64,000 nt of DNA from Euborellia annulipes (taxonomy: Eukaryota; Arthropoda; Insecta; Dermaptera; Anisolabididae). A model generated the notes under the pieces. That model made no database searches and was not told the origin of the DNA. It was given only the letters and a program-made list of their open reading frames with translations. Shown one piece after another: positions 22,225-34,721 of this stretch. The DNA lies in contig JAKCPI010005363.1 of assembly GCA_023213315.1 (NCBI GenBank), positions 62,001 to 126,000 of the forward strand. Reading direction: 5' to 3'. The first letter of the stretch is position 1. Each line of letters opens with the position of its first letter. The position numbers and the translations under genes were made by a program.

Positions 22225-22680
22225 TATTTGAAATAGAAATGTTTACTTTCTATTACCTATATATGTTAATATATAGAGAGAAAGTATTGGATTCATGCCA
22301 AAAATTCGATGTCGAGATTTTGATGGATATACACGTTTTGAGGTCTCCTAAATCCAAAAAAGTGGTTTTCCCTACATGGTCTGTCTGTCTGTCTGTCTGT
22401 GTGTGTCTGTCTGTCTGTGAATAAAATATCTCAAGAACGGAAATTTTATATTTAAGTTAGGTACCCTCCTGGGACGCGACATGAAGGTTTTGAACATGAT
22501 CGACCAAAAAGTACTAGTACTTTACTGATGCACTTTTTCAGTTTTTTTTTTATTTTCTCAAAATTCGCTCCAACGGTTTTGATTAAAATTGAAAAAGCAA
22601 TTATCTTTTAGATGCTCTTTAAAATGCAACCAAAGGTAAGAGAAAGGGTTGCGTGGAGTGCGACCAGTCACACTAGATTT
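22225..22680 (+). repeat. Repeat family R, copy 3 (internally deleted)
   Basis: Begins TTTACTTTCTATTACC, with AAATTCGATGTCGAGATTTTG, a long (GTCT)n tract at 22378-22422, AGTACTAGTACTTTACTGA and the last half of the terminal palindrome (GCGACCAGTCACACTAGATT). The segment after GATGCTCTTTAAAATG is missing. Confidence 0.65.
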
Positions 22681-22799
22681 TTCAATTATTCTTTCATTCT
22701 TTTTACTCGGGTATTTTTTTTGAAAATTAGTATAAAAATCCTATTTACATAAGATGTTTTGTATGTGCGGAATTATAAAATTAAGAATTTTTTTTTTTT

Positions 22800-23200
22800 T
22801 TAGTCCTTTTGGTATCTTAGGTCATATAGACTTTTAACGATACACAATTATTTAGAAAAGATATTTTTAGAGGGTCCAGGCATATTTATTTATTCAAATA
22901 TGAGTAGGATAGCAGCCAGGAAAGAAATCATACAAAAATTTTAATCAATTTTTATCCAATCGGTAATCGAAATAAAATTGGATAAAAATTGATTAAAATT
23001 TTTGTCTGATTTTTTCCTGGCTGCTATCTTACTCATATTTGTCAATAGTACAGCCATCACCGCAATTTTATTTATCCATTGGTATCCAAATGATTTAAAT
23101 AAATTCATCAGACTGCCCGGGGTCCGACCCGCGCCTCGTAGCTTTTAAGACTATTATTATTGATATTTGTCAACCACTTTAGCCGTCTCGGCCACGGGGG
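22800..23200 (-). repeat. SINE with tRNA-Ser/Leu-like head and SINE1 body, interrupted
   Basis: On the complement the head reads GTGGCCGAGACGGCTAAAG (type II tRNA-like A box) and GGGTCGGACCCCGGGCAGTC. The body (TTTATTTAAATCATTTGGATACC) and tail (22800-22890) match SINE1. A hairpin element at 22895-23041 splits it. Confidence 0.55.
22895..23041. mobile_element. Hairpin element (near-perfect 62-bp arms)
   Basis: Arms beginning CAAATATGAGTAGGATAGCA and its complement at the right end, with a spacer of only about 20 bp. It sits within a SINE. Target duplication uncertain because both flanks are ATTT-rich. Confidence 0.6.
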
Positions 23201-24339
23201 GATTAAGAAATATAATATGAACTATAAATTGCAAAGGATAGGGCATAAATTTGTTACTAGAAGATGGGCAACCCATAAGAGAAAATCTATGCCAGAACGT
23301 CCCGGAAAAGTTCTTTTTTTGTTTGAAACACTCTTGCACTTTTTTTCATTCCCATCTACAGCCAGCAATTGCTCTACATACAAAATTATAGCATCAAAGA
23401 CTGAAATTGAAAATTTATATTGTTATTCTAACTCCGATGACGGCTTTAAACAAAGCTAAGAGGCTTCTTTCTTTTATTTATTTCAAATAAATTGTTCAAT
23501 GGCAAAAAAATTTTAAGATCGATTAACAAATCTAACTAAATTTATAGAAAATATTTAAAAAAAAAAAAAATTCCTATAATAAATTAATTAACATACTATG
23601 TTTAGAGCAAGCAGGAAGACAAGTTAACAAGAAGAGAATATTTTCACATTTATTTAATTGGCCTAACTGGAATTTGCAAGTCCGGAAATTTTATTTTAAT
23701 CATAAGTAATATACTTAAATACAACCAATGAATGCATAAGTATTAAATATCAAACTTCACTTTTATATAATCACTAGAAGAAATTTTATTTGATTGTGAT
23801 TAAATTATTTTTGGTATAAATTTGCAGAGTGGATTTTATAAATTTATTCATAAAAATGTAAGGAGCTGAATATAACGAAGGCTAAATTTTTTATTTTCCC
23901 GAGGTTACTTGCTCGCTGTCGTCTATTCACCCGAATTCATATTATTTTTAAATTATAATAATAATAATCATCGTCATTAAATGATTTCCCATAATATATT
24001 CAGTGCAATGGGAGTTTAAAAATTAAACAATGCATAATAATATGTATATGCAAAATTTGAAAGACAGTAGGCTATACTTAAAGAGAGGAAGCGTGATTTG
24101 TCAGATAACCACTTTGTAAAAATAATATTTCTCTTTCAATGTTGGATATCATATTCATATGTTTATTTTTAATTACTCCAAGGTCCTATAACGTTATTTT
24201 ATATTATTTATTAACTTGAAAAATTTAAAATAGCGTAATTAAAACGTTGACAAAAGAGTGTCACTGAATATTTATTTATTTTTAAGATGACTTAATTATT
24301 TTTAAAGTAAGAAAAACCGGTAATGTTTTTTTAAATGAA
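23201..24339. other. AT-rich stretch, nothing recognised
   Basis: A 99-codon open frame (to 23459) lacks any recognisable motif and begins inside the SINE head, so I do not call it a gene. The rest shows no repeats. Confidence 0.45.
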
Positions 24340-25125
24340 TTTTTACTTTCTCTTACCTATATATGTGACCGTCCACATGAAAAGGAACCAAATCTTTCAG
24401 GAGAGCCGATTAAAAAAAGTTCAAAGAAATCGATTTTTTTTATTTACTGATTCTGATTCTCTAGTTCTTCATCTTATATGATGAAATATTCGATTCATTA
24501 GAATCGATGTATTTTATATACAAAATTTGAAAAAACAAGACTAAACTAATTTTTCTCAAAACTTGATTTTTCATAACCAAAATTTTAAAAATTCATATCT
24601 CCCAAACAAAAAATGATAAAGAAAATTAAAAATGCCGGCTTGCTCAGCGTTATGTGTTCTGTACAGAAAGCATAAGAACTCAATTTTGACCCCAATGAAG
24701 ATTGGGTACGTTTTCATGTGGGGGGGCGGTCACCTATATATATAAATACCCATTAAAATAATTTATTTTGCAAATATTTCGGAATGCCTACGCAATTCAT
24801 CTTCACTGCATCAACTGAAACATTGAAAGATATACATGGTACAGCTGATAGGCAATTATTTAACAACACTAGGTAGGCACGCTACCTACTACGCCAAACT
24901 CGGGGGCTCATTTTGCCCTTAAAGTCCATTTTACTCTTGTACTTCATAGGAAAGATAGGAGAAATGGTTGCCGTGGTAACAAAATATAAATATTTTCCTG
25001 TTTAGAGGTAAACATCTTGAATTCTAAGATAGCACTCTGGTGTGACAAGCACAGAACACAACTTTCAATTACCGAAGGTAAGAGAAAGTTGTGTGCTGTG
25101 CAACCTGTCACTCCAGATTTTTTTA
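24340..25125 (+). repeat. Repeat family R, copy 4 (interrupted)
   Basis: The start TTTTTACTTTCTCTTACC is cut at 24364 by a MITE. The later part (CTCTTGTACTTCATAGGAAA, GGTTGCCGTGGTAAC and the terminal palindrome at 25026-25125) resumes after 24905. In between lies a SINE1 head fragment (24872-24910, minus strand). Confidence 0.6.
24365..24733. mobile_element. MITE with GTGACCG ends and 8-bp target duplication
   Basis: Ends GTGACCGTCCACATGAAAA and (complement) GTGACCGCCCCCCCACATG. Exact duplication CTATATAT at 24357-24364 and 24734-24741. 369 bp, non-coding. The 8-bp duplication fits hAT-like transposition, but the terminus is not the usual CAG form. It is younger than the R copy it interrupts. 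Confidence 0.65.
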
Positions 25126-26690
25126 CACAAAATAGAAAAGATTGATCCCCGGGTATAAAGATAAAATGGATTTATTATTAATCTGAAGGTAGATTATCTT
25201 GTTTGTCAGGTGTTCTTAAAAGTGCGGAAGACACACCTTCAAGCGCTAAGCCATCAAATGAATCAGGAATTCACTTCCTAACTCCTCCCTTCCAATTGCC
25301 TATAAATAAATAGATAGTCTCTATATGATCCTATTGAATTTCAATGATTTAGCACAAATTAGTCTAAGTACTAGGTATAACTTGATTGTTAGTAAAATTT
25401 CGTATTTATTAAATATTACTTAGTCATTCATCATGCCTATTAGAATTTTTTTTTTTTTTTTTATTATTAGGATGAAATTTTTAAATCCATTTCTGGCACT
25501 CCTCTATATCTAGGCACTCCCCGAACAAATCCCTTCTGAACTGAACAAGCCAAGTCATCTCATCCTATTATGTGACATTTAAGGTCGTTCGGATAGTACC
25601 TCGTAAGTCATAATAGAATCTAAATTTTTTTTTTAATAAAATTAAAAATTTGAATGCCAAAATTCCTTATTATAATTTAGTCGTGACCTATCAGAGTTTA
25701 TAATTGTATTAAGTTAATAATTTAATTACCAAAAATAATAAATGAATGTCTTTTGACTTGAGCAGTATTTCGCGTAATATAGATCTGGCAACATTGCATT
25801 CATTAGCTGTTTATTTTAAATCTTAAAAGCCTTCAATTTTATTTTATTTAATATATTACAATGAGTAATGCAAATCAGTTTAATTAAACACAATGGACGA
25901 TTTGCAAGAAAAAATATCGTAAAATGGAAAAAAAAAATAGCTGACAGCGAGAAAAGAGTATTATTTTATGCGACGTTGCCAGACTGGTCTGAGTCGAGAA
26001 TCATCATTTTTAAAAATTGGCGACTGTCATTTTGGAGAAATTTTTTGACTTTCTTGTTAAAATATCTTTAAAAGATTTCGGCAGAAACTTTTGATTTTAT
26101 GTTTAACGTATTCCTCGGAAGTGAATTGATAAAAATGTAAGTTTTTTTGTTTTTGTATCATATTGCAGAGGTGGCTATATAATTCGATATGTGTGCGTTT
26201 CGTCGACATTCCCCATAGACTACATGTTAAATTTGAATTTTTTAAAAATTAATTACACGATAACCCTGCGTCAGATCTGCTTCAAAATTTTATTTTATAC
26301 GTATGTGATAGTGATCAATAACATATTAAAAAATCTAACAAAGTGCTTTAATGTCCGAACAACCTTAATCTCTTGAAAATAAATGGTAGGTACAGATTTG
26401 AATTAAAAATTTTAAAATATCCATATGATGTTCTAATTTAATTTTTCTTAGGATGCCGAGGGGCGAAGAGCAGCAGTCATCACAATGTTGGGGTTAAGTG
26501 ATGCCAAGCGCGGAGAAAGGTCGGGATTGGTGTCCCCAAGTAATCAGCGTGTGGAACGTTCTCTGGTAGCCATTAATACTTTGTGTTTAAAAACCAGTAT
26601 AATAAATTCTAACCTCTAAATGGCGTAAGTAGCGGAAAAGGGTTTAAAAAAGTTTCTTAGCAGCAGAGGTATGATTTATTATAAATTCCC
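25126..26690. other. AT-rich stretch, nothing recognised
   Basis: Several short open frames without signatures. 26455-26640 is somewhat GC-richer and ends in a phrase (TAAATGGCGTAAGTAGCGGAAA) like the SINE1 tail, so may hold a diverged SINE. Confidence 0.4.
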
Positions 26691-26691
26691 A

Positions 26692-26925
26692 CTCCCCCGT
26701 GGTCGAGAGTTTATAGACCAATGTCAATATTGATAATCTTAAAAACAAAGGGTGCGGGATCGGTTCCCAGATAGTCCGATGAATATTTATTTAAATTATT
26801 TGGATATCAAATGGTATAAATAACTGTTAAATGTGCCTTGACTTCCTAATATATCGTATTTGAATAATGAATATCGTTAAATATATAGTCTGGGGGGGAT
26901 ATGGCCGAAAAGACTAAACATTTTT
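26692..26925 (+). repeat. SINE with variant head and SINE1 tail
   Basis: Head CCCCCGTGGTCGAGAGTTTA resembles the 22.8-23.2 kb copy. The body (ATTTGGATATCAAAT) and the tail with TATGGCCGAAAAGAC are SINE1-like. Confidence 0.5.
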
Positions 26926-28570
26926 AATAAACTTTGCAAACAAATTTTTTGAAATTTAGACGAAATATAATTGTCCATCTCTGAATATAAAATTACGATA
27001 TTCTTGAAAAATTTATTAATTTTTTTACGTGGTTCTAATAATCTAACAAATGCCTGTATTTAAAAGGAAAATAGGAAGAGTATCTTTCCCTTCGAGCGGT
27101 TGATAAGAGATCTTGAAAAAAAGAAAGAATCAAAAGACCAATCAAAATGGATGATTTCGAAAAAGGGATGAATAGTTATTTAGTTGTTAGTTCATATGAA
27201 TCCATGACACAGCATCCAAACTGGATCTTACAATGTTAATAATAATCTGTCTGCTAGTAGAGATAGGGCTTCAAGTTCACGCTTTCCAGGTCCCAAACTA
27301 ATAGGCTTTGTCTATTACTATTATTATTAATTCACCTGAGTCATCTGCTGTGAAGTGAGAGAAATTTTCCACAAAAAAAAATTCCAAAACATGCGTTGAG
27401 TACTTAATGATAGATGGATGGATGGCCATGAAATGAATTGGATTTCGTTCCAAGTTACATCCCAACTTGAATTTCAATTGGAGTTTTTCTTTTTCAAGCC
27501 AAGAAAAAGTTTTCTCAGACAAAAGCTAGCTACAAGTACCTTCTTTTTTATTTTATTTGCTTGAATTTTCCACTGATGTTTGATATCAAGGACGAAAATA
27601 TATCCAGTGAATGAAGTAGGAAGAGTAAGCTAACTTGAGGACCTTGCTCGCTTTGACGCAGCCGCATTTGAATAAAAATGGGGAAGTGATTAATACTTGC
27701 ACTCACTCACTCACGACCAGAATGGAAATTGGAATAACATTTTTGGAAATAAAATAATAATCTTCTAATTTAAATTTTTGAGCCAGTTTCAAAACAATTT
27801 CCTTCTTTTTTTTTTTACTTTTATACACACGAAGATACACTTATTTGAAAAATCTATTAGTGAGTTTGTCATTTGGGTTGTCTATTTTCTAAAAATCAAG
27901 AAATTCATCTTATCTATCGATTATCCTGCCTGCCTTTCCTAAAGATCCTAGTATATAATTATAATAATAATAGAGCAAGCCTGCTACTATCTGTTCTGTT
28001 AGGTAATTTCTTAGATCGGGCTTTGCAATTTGTATAGGGTCTATTATTTCTTTAGGGATCCTAGGATTTTGTTAAGCTGGGGCCTCTGGACTCTTCTAAC
28101 TGAGACCGCAATTGATTATTTTTAAATATTTTATTTTATAACGAGAACCACTCTCTGGAAACCAATTCAGGAGAGTGGACACGGGAGTTCCAGCCACCCC
28201 TTCAAATTCGAAAAAAAAATATATATATAGCCTAAAACTTATAAATAATATTTTGTATTATTTAAAATTTATTCGATTTGTAAGTGGACTGAAGATTTTA
28301 AGAAATTCGTTGCAGAGTCTTTCTTACTTGTTAAATGTAGTCTTAGAGTGAGCACTATGGTAAAACAATTGCAAGAAAAGCCGTTCCTCCATCGAGAGAG
28401 AAAAATATATGAAGATCTATTGTAATGGCAGAGTATATGCTATGAAAATATTAAGGGGGAGGGGGGTGGACAAAGAAAAAATATAATATAATAGAGTATA
28501 GGACTATGATCTTGAATTTTTGGAAGTGCTACGTCTATTTGAATATTGAACTCTCATGGGTATCTCCTAA
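26926..28570. other. AT-rich stretch, nothing recognised
   Basis: No coding sequence or classified repeat seen. A short ATGGATGG repeat lies near 27415. Confidence 0.45.
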
Positions 28571-29626
28571 GGGCCGGTTGCTTCATCCTGGGTGAGTTTG
28601 TTAGCCCCGGGCTAAATGGCTTTTTTTGTAATGCAGAAACCCTCTTCCGGGGGAACAAATCATGTTCTGTTTGTGAAGTTTGCAACTCCATTAAGGCATC
28701 TTATAAAAATTATTAAAAATAAAAATTGATATTATCACCCATAATTTAAATAAATATTATTAATATACATTTAAATATAAGAATTTAATTTTTTTACTAA
28801 AATTTGAAAATTTTCAAAAAATAAACAAGATTTATTAGTTTTCACATAACAATTAGTCAATTGTTCCAATCTTCACAACTATTTTGACAAATTGCCAGCT
28901 GTGTGCCTCAAATAAAGATAATTTCAAAAAGAAATATACCTTTTATTTTCACCTAACAAGAAGTAATATCAACTGAAAATATTTATATAAATATTTAATA
29001 TCAATATTATATCATTTGTCAATTTGAAAACAAATAGTTTTATTAACAAGACATGTGCAATGCCTTAGATGAAGTTAGGAGAATACTCAACAACTTGCAA
29101 TATATCCTGGATATACGAGTATAATCCTGATTGACATAAAATGAATAATAACAAAAAAACGGTAGATTCCATATTGCATTTATATTATTTTTTACATTTA
29201 TATTGGTGAAGTTAGGATGCTTGAGTTCATAATACATGTTCGTACGTGTCAACCCAGGGCTAAATCTTAGCCCCACCTTTGGGCCTGGGCTAACTTTGCC
29301 CGGACCTTGGCTCCAATTCCCCATATATCTATATGAAATTACTCAAAAGTGAGGTTAACTCAGGGCTAAATATGGCGACGAGATCTGATGCAAGCGGGCC
29401 CTAGCCTATAACATATTTTATAAAATATACAACATTTCATCATTTTATTGATAAAATAAGTAGAATATAAGGTAAAATAACAAATATATGTACTTCTAGA
29501 ATACTTCTTTTAGCAATAAAATGATGAAATATTGTATATTTTACTATAAAAATAAAACTGAAGTGGGTTTCTGCACTACAAAAAAGTCGGGGCTAACAAG
29601 CTCACCCAGGATGAAGCAACCGGCCC
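28571..29626. mobile_element. PIF/Harbinger-like non-autonomous element
   Basis: Inverted ends of about 40 bp beginning GGGCCGGTTGCTTCATCCTG, flanked by TAA on both sides (28568-28570 and 29627-29629), the 3-bp duplication typical of PIF/Harbinger. The similarity continues inward to the CAGAAACCC segments. The 1056-bp interior has no transposase. It contains a second pair of GGGCTAA motifs near 29255-29375 that may be a nested relative. Confidence 0.65.
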
Positions 29627-29629
29627 TAA

Positions 29630-30504
29630 GCAAATAGGAAATTCTTAATTTAATCAAAGTTTTTTTTACTAGTCTTAATTCTTTCTCCCTTCTAAGTTTT
29701 CCCAACTCACTAGATATTAATAATATTAAGGTATTTTATTCTCTAGTATTATTCAAATTTTGGAAATCAATCTAATTCGATGGCATCAATTTTCTAGATT
29801 TAAAATTAATCTGATCATCTTGGATAAATTAATGATGAGTTTACAAGAAAAGTTGTGTGCTTTCTATTTACTTTTAACACTCTTCACTTGAGATGATGTC
29901 CGATCCAGATTGCTCTCCGCAGGTGTAAATTGAAATTTCTAAACCAATAAATCTCATCTTGTCTGCCCTTAACTGCCATAACAATACAGTAATACAGGAA
30001 TGGCAGCCGGAGAATTCCAAATGACTAAGATGCCAGAGGCTAAGGGAAGTTCCCTCTCGGAATTTCTCTATCATCTGGATCAAATCAATTTACCATAACT
30101 CACATGTTCTATTGCTCAATCGCAACTATTAAGCAATTCAATAATCAATAAGTTTTTGAAATAATTTAGTAATATAATATTTTCAAATTTATAAATGCTT
30201 AATCATTGATAAAAGTCAGAGATCGACATTCTCTTTAAGGTTTTTTTTTAAGGTGTTTTTATCGTCCGGACCATTAGATCAGAGATAGAAGTTTTTCTCT
30301 CCATTATCTAATCGGTCTATTAGATAATATATTAATATAGCCCAAGGTCTCCTAGATCTGGATGAGCTCATTTGAGCCCTTCTCAAAAAAAGTTGCCCTC
30401 GGCGCTGGGGGTGGGGGTTGGGGTGTAATTTTTTTACAAAACGTGGGGGTTTAGGATTTAGAGAGTGGGAGGTTTTTATTTATTTTTTTTTTATATAAAG
30501 TTAA
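29630..30504. other. AT-rich stretch, nothing recognised
   Basis: No gene or repeat I can support. GT-rich run near 30410-30430. Confidence 0.45.
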
Positions 30505-30650
30505 ATTTGAAATGCCCTGGACCCTTAATAGATATATTAAACATACGAGCATCGTTAAAAATTTTAATGGCCTAAGTAGCCGAAAAGACTGGAGGAATGT
30601 GAGTGTGAATGAGAAAAAGTGTTTTTTTTTATAAAAAAAGTTTAAATTTT
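30505..30650 (+). repeat. SINE1 tail, 5'-truncated
   Basis: Begins in the body (GCCCTGGACCCTTAATAG) and includes AATGGCCTAAGTAGCCGAAA and GTGAGTGTGAATGAG. No head. Confidence 0.6.
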
Positions 30651-30654
30651 AAAT

Positions 30655-30860
30655 CCGCCCTCGGACCTTGGTGTAGCTGGTAGCGTGCTGGCCTTCTATA
30701 CCAAGGGTCGCGGGTTCGGACCCCAGGCAGTCGGATGATTTTATTTAAACCATTTGCTTACCAAATGGCTTAAATGAATATGCCTGGATCCCAATTAATA
30801 AAAAAAAGTATCGTTTTTTATAAATTTTAAATGGCGGCCTAAGTTGCCGACAAAATCGTT
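30655..30860 (+). repeat. SINE1 copy S6
   Basis: Good head (CGGACCTTGGTGTAGCTGG; B box GGTTCGGACCC), palindrome around ACCATTTGCTTACCAAATGG, and the AAATGGCGGCCTAAGTTGCC tail. It directly follows another SINE1 tail, so the insertion hit an older copy's end. Confidence 0.7.
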
Positions 30861-30884
30861 AAATGAAATAGGTAAGAAATATCT

Positions 30885-31095
30885 GGAGAAGAGGAGTCGA
30901 TTAACCGAGGGGATAAAGCAATTAAGCTGATAATCCTGAGATTAAGACAACTCGAGTTCAGATTCACCTAAATGCAAAAAAATATTCAACTCTATTTGAT
31001 TTTTCTCTCTGAGGAAGGAAACGGGAACCCCCCTCAGTATTAATCCTTTAAAAGTTACGTCTCAAGGCAACCCAGACTCTAATGACTGAAGATAG
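30885..31095 (+). repeat. SINE3 (third tRNA-like family)
   Basis: Head with GAGGGGATAAAGCAATTAAG and CGAGTTCAGATTC (B-box-like), then TCTGAGGAAGGAAACGGGAA and CCCTCAGTATTAATCC. Similar phrases in the same order occur at 45870-45990. Two copies only, so the family assignment is tentative. Confidence 0.4.
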
Positions 31096-32740
31096 AGAGC
31101 CGGGGGAAAATAGACCAGCTTTGATGTGCTACATCATTTTATTTTTCAATTATACGTAGGCCTATTTAACAAATTTATGAATATGTTTATTTGTTGGTGG
31201 GCCAAACGTTTGTATAAATATATATTTTTGAGATTTCTGAATGGGCAGAGGTTTGAATTTTAAAGAAGATTATTTGGGGGATGACAAAAAAAAGGTTGGG
31301 AGACAATGTAAGAGATGCTTGGTTTGTCAAGAGTGAAGAAGACAGATCAAATAAAATAACTAACGCGGGACTTTACCGAAAACTATCCATTCGCTTAAGA
31401 GAAATTCTTTCAACTTTCAATTTGATTTCATTGAAATTTTCACAAATCTGTCATCATTAATATTTAAATTTGTGTCATTTATACACATCGAAATTTATGT
31501 ATTTTACTTTTCTTTCGAAAATTTCTAAATATTAAAAAAAATTGTGGTAGAGTTCAAGGAATTTTGAAACAACACATAATCAAAATTGTTTAATTGTGCG
31601 TTTATTCTTTTTAACAAAAGAGAAGGTTTAGAATTAAATATTCATGCTAAAAAAAAAAAGTTTATGAATTTCAGTAAAATATAGGTGTGGGCTAACATAT
31701 AATTTGCAAATTATGAGTGGGTAGTGAGAATCATTAACGATAAACTTTTAATTTATGATTCACTATTCGAGTAGGCATACGTAATTATGTACTATGTTTT
31801 GTTAAAAGAATTAAAGGATACGATCCAAAAATGCCCAAAGAGACCTTTCAAGGTATACAAATCCAAAACTAGAATGTCTTTATTTTATAGTAGGATATAC
31901 GGGTATATAGCCAATATCTATATTTTTGTTTGAAAAAGTGCGTTGCATAAAATAAATAAAAAAATATTAATATATAAGCAATTTTACTTTTTGTCTTTGA
32001 GAGGGCCGGGCCCCTTGGGGCTCTGGTAAAATCAGAAAAAATTTGGATTAAAAAAAAAAATTAATGAAAATTCGTCTTTCAGGCCCCTCGGGGTTTTTTC
32101 TCTGTATTGATTAAAATAGAAAACTTGCTATTTTTAGAAATATTTAATCAATAGAACTTTAAGTTGCATTTAAATGCACACGACAAAAAAAATAATATCA
32201 ACATGCAATCAGACTATCACGCATTTTAATAATAATACAAAAGAAACAATGAAATAAATTCATTATGAAATATTTTTAATTGTTAAGTTTAAATGATGAT
32301 CGTTTTGCTCCCCCTTCCTCCCGCCACACTATACAATTGTTGTGTGTATTCATCGCCTGCTTTATTATTCTATTATTCATTGATAGTTCAAAATAATACA
32401 TAATTTTAAATAAGTGTGAACAAAAACTAAATATTAAATAAATAAACTTTCACTTCTTAAAATCTTAACTACGATAGAATCATTTACGAGTCATTCGATC
32501 ATATTTATTTTGTTTGATTGAATACGAATCCGACTTTTTTTTTATATAAGCTGAAGAGAAGTTGCTGTTGATGTTATGGAATGGAAGAGAGCAAGTACAG
32601 GTACAGCAAATAAAGAGAGCCTTTGCATGCCAAATGGTTTAATGCTTCGTGAGAGTCTATAAGATTTTTTCTTTTTTTGTAGAAGAAAATCTTTTAAAAA
32701 AGCTGGTGACATTTTAAGGTGCGCGTCTCGAAAAACCATT
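31096..32740. other. AT-rich stretch with one minisatellite-like unit
   Basis: 31995-32100 has two phrases (AGAGGGCCGGGCCCCTTGGG and AGGCCCCTCGGGG) matching the 60-bp minisatellite unit at 46.5-47.2 kb. The rest is unrecognised. Confidence 0.4.
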
Positions 32741-33115
32741 AAAACAAGGTTGGCTCGGGGGGGGAAGGGGTGGGGGTGGGGGTCCCCCCTTGGAATACAA
32801 GGAACTTTTTCCTTTTTATTTTAGACTTTCCACTTAATTTATTTAGGGAAAAAATTAAATTTTTTTTTAAACAATAATTCCCTAATTTATTTTTTTTCAA
32901 CTTTAGGGCCCCTTTTTTTTTTATATATTTTTTTTTTATATTAATAAAAAAAAAAAAAAAAATTTTTTATAAAAAAAAAAAAATAGTTTTTATTTTTTTT
33001 GTAGATTTTTATTTTAAATTTAATAAAAAATTAGTGGAGGAAGAAGTTAAAATGGTGGGGGGTGGGGGAAACAAAAAAAAAAGACCCCCACCCCCCCCCC
33101 CCCTTAATGGTGTTT
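32741..33115. other. Low-complexity block of homopolymer runs
   Basis: Alternating G, C, A and T runs (for example GGGGTGGGGGTGGGGGT and CCCCCACCCCCCCCCCCCC). No coding content. Run lengths here are unlikely to be exact. Confidence 0.6.
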
Positions 33116-33662
33116 TAATAGGGGTGCAGATCAGGGGCGTATATAGAAATTTTTTACGGAGGGCCTGAACTCAAAAATTTTGTTTTCGCGGAACCAAAGT
33201 ATTCCGCCCTGAAGAAAAATTTTTCCCACGGGCGTGAAAATCATTTTACCTTTTTTTTTAGGGACGCGGAAATTTTGTCCCGCGGAACATTTCCTCTTTC
33301 GCGAAAGCAAAATTTTTCAATAACTGAGGATGAACCAATAAATATTCTGGGAATTTATTGAACCTTGTGCATCTCCTTCTTCTTTCTTAGCCTTATTCCC
33401 GCAGTGCGGGGTCGGCTGAATGAGTTTTTTTTTTGCGACCGGAAGAAATAAAACAGGCTGGCCCGTTGCACGGTCTGACGCCTGTTGAAAATATAGAAGG
33501 AAGGGTCAGACATGTAAAGAACAGAAGGACTGCCAGCCCCAGCTCGGGTAGCTCGTGGTCGCCATCCACGTACTCACAAGATGTGGGTCCCTGAGCATAT
33601 TATATCTGATGGATCGTAATGAATTTTATGAAATATCTGTCAAAGAACGTAAGAGGTTTTTC
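33116..33662. other. Unassigned repeats between low-complexity block and ribozyme relic
   Basis: 33131-33160 (CAGGGGCGTATATAG) looks like one hAT-type end without its partner. 33385-33425 (TTATTCCCGCAGTGCGGGGT) is a perfect small hairpin inside what I take to be another interspersed repeat. Confidence 0.3.
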
Positions 33663-33900
33663 TATTGACTGAACTCTAGCTATGAAGATGGTCGTATAGT
33701 CGACGAAACATCGCTCTGGGTTCTTTAATAAAAAAACAAACATAGCTGCTTGGGGTTTTATTTTTTCTACTACATTAGTGTTTTATTTTTCTATAGTTGT
33801 ACCCAGGAATATTTTCAAGCAAGTCCGGAATGTCCGAATAATACACAAGCCTTGATGGGGTTATTTTGGAAATATTTCGACCGGCATCATCAGTAGACCT
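33663..33900. repeat. Degraded Penelope-type ribozyme motifs
   Basis: Plus strand at 33672-33715: ATGAAGATGGTCGTATAGTC then GACGAAACATCG, a decayed hammerhead-like core. Minus strand at 33865-33900: CTGATGATGCCGGTCGAAAT. Unlike the other pairs these face inward and the arms are not clear, so they may come from two different insertions. Confidence 0.35.
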
Positions 33901-34721
33901 GTTAAAAACAAAACTATAAACAAAATTTTAATATAAAATCTCAGAAAGCTATAATCAAATAATCATTTAAGCTTTTCTTGCTCAAATGATTGAATTTGTC
34001 TGTTGGAAAATCCTTCATCAATTATAATTATAATAATTGTATATAAAATTAAAATTCTTTTTAATAATATACTAGCATATTATTTTAATGATGTAAAGAA
34101 TATTAATAGATGCAATTATTTCATCTTCAGTCTTTTGGGTCAGGGTCTGTCTGACACGTTATAGTTAACTAGAGAAAAGAAAATATTTGTATATTTCTCT
34201 ATTGGATTCTCTTAATGAGGCTGGATAATGCATGGCGTTTAAATGTTTGTCGTCTCGGTTCTTTTGAAATGCGGACTTTCTTGGAAAGGTTTCTTGCTAG
34301 CGCCTCTCTATAGCCTTTGCTGCCTCTAGGCACTCGCTCGCTAATGACTTTTAATAAATACAAGCTTAATTAAATAAAATAAATGAATGGAATTAATTCT
34401 GCGGATGTTTCTAAGAATTTTAGGATTGAAATCCTGGTCCTGGGGGACGTTACTGTCAATTTTTTTCCTGAGATGAGTATCTTAATTTATTCGCAGAATC
34501 GCCTTTGCAAATTAAATAAATAAAAGAAAATTTAAAAAAATACATTTTTTAATTTAACTTAAAGGTTATTCAGATTTGGACAATTTCTATAAGATTTATT
34601 TATTCATATTATAGTGCCAACTATACAGATATAGGTACATCATAAGATACACTTGTCACAATATATTTCACTTTTTTCTTTCCTTATACATTGATTGGTT
34701 TCGAGTAAATGCTCTAGGTCT
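33901..34721. other. AT-rich stretch, nothing recognised
   Basis: No coding sequence or repeat structure I can support. Confidence 0.45.

Noticed and set aside
24765..24812. Single minus-strand hammerhead-like motif (GTGAAGATGAATTGC...CCGAAATATT)
   Set aside because: The CUGA core is not intact (GTGAAGA) and there is no partner on the other strand within the expected distance.
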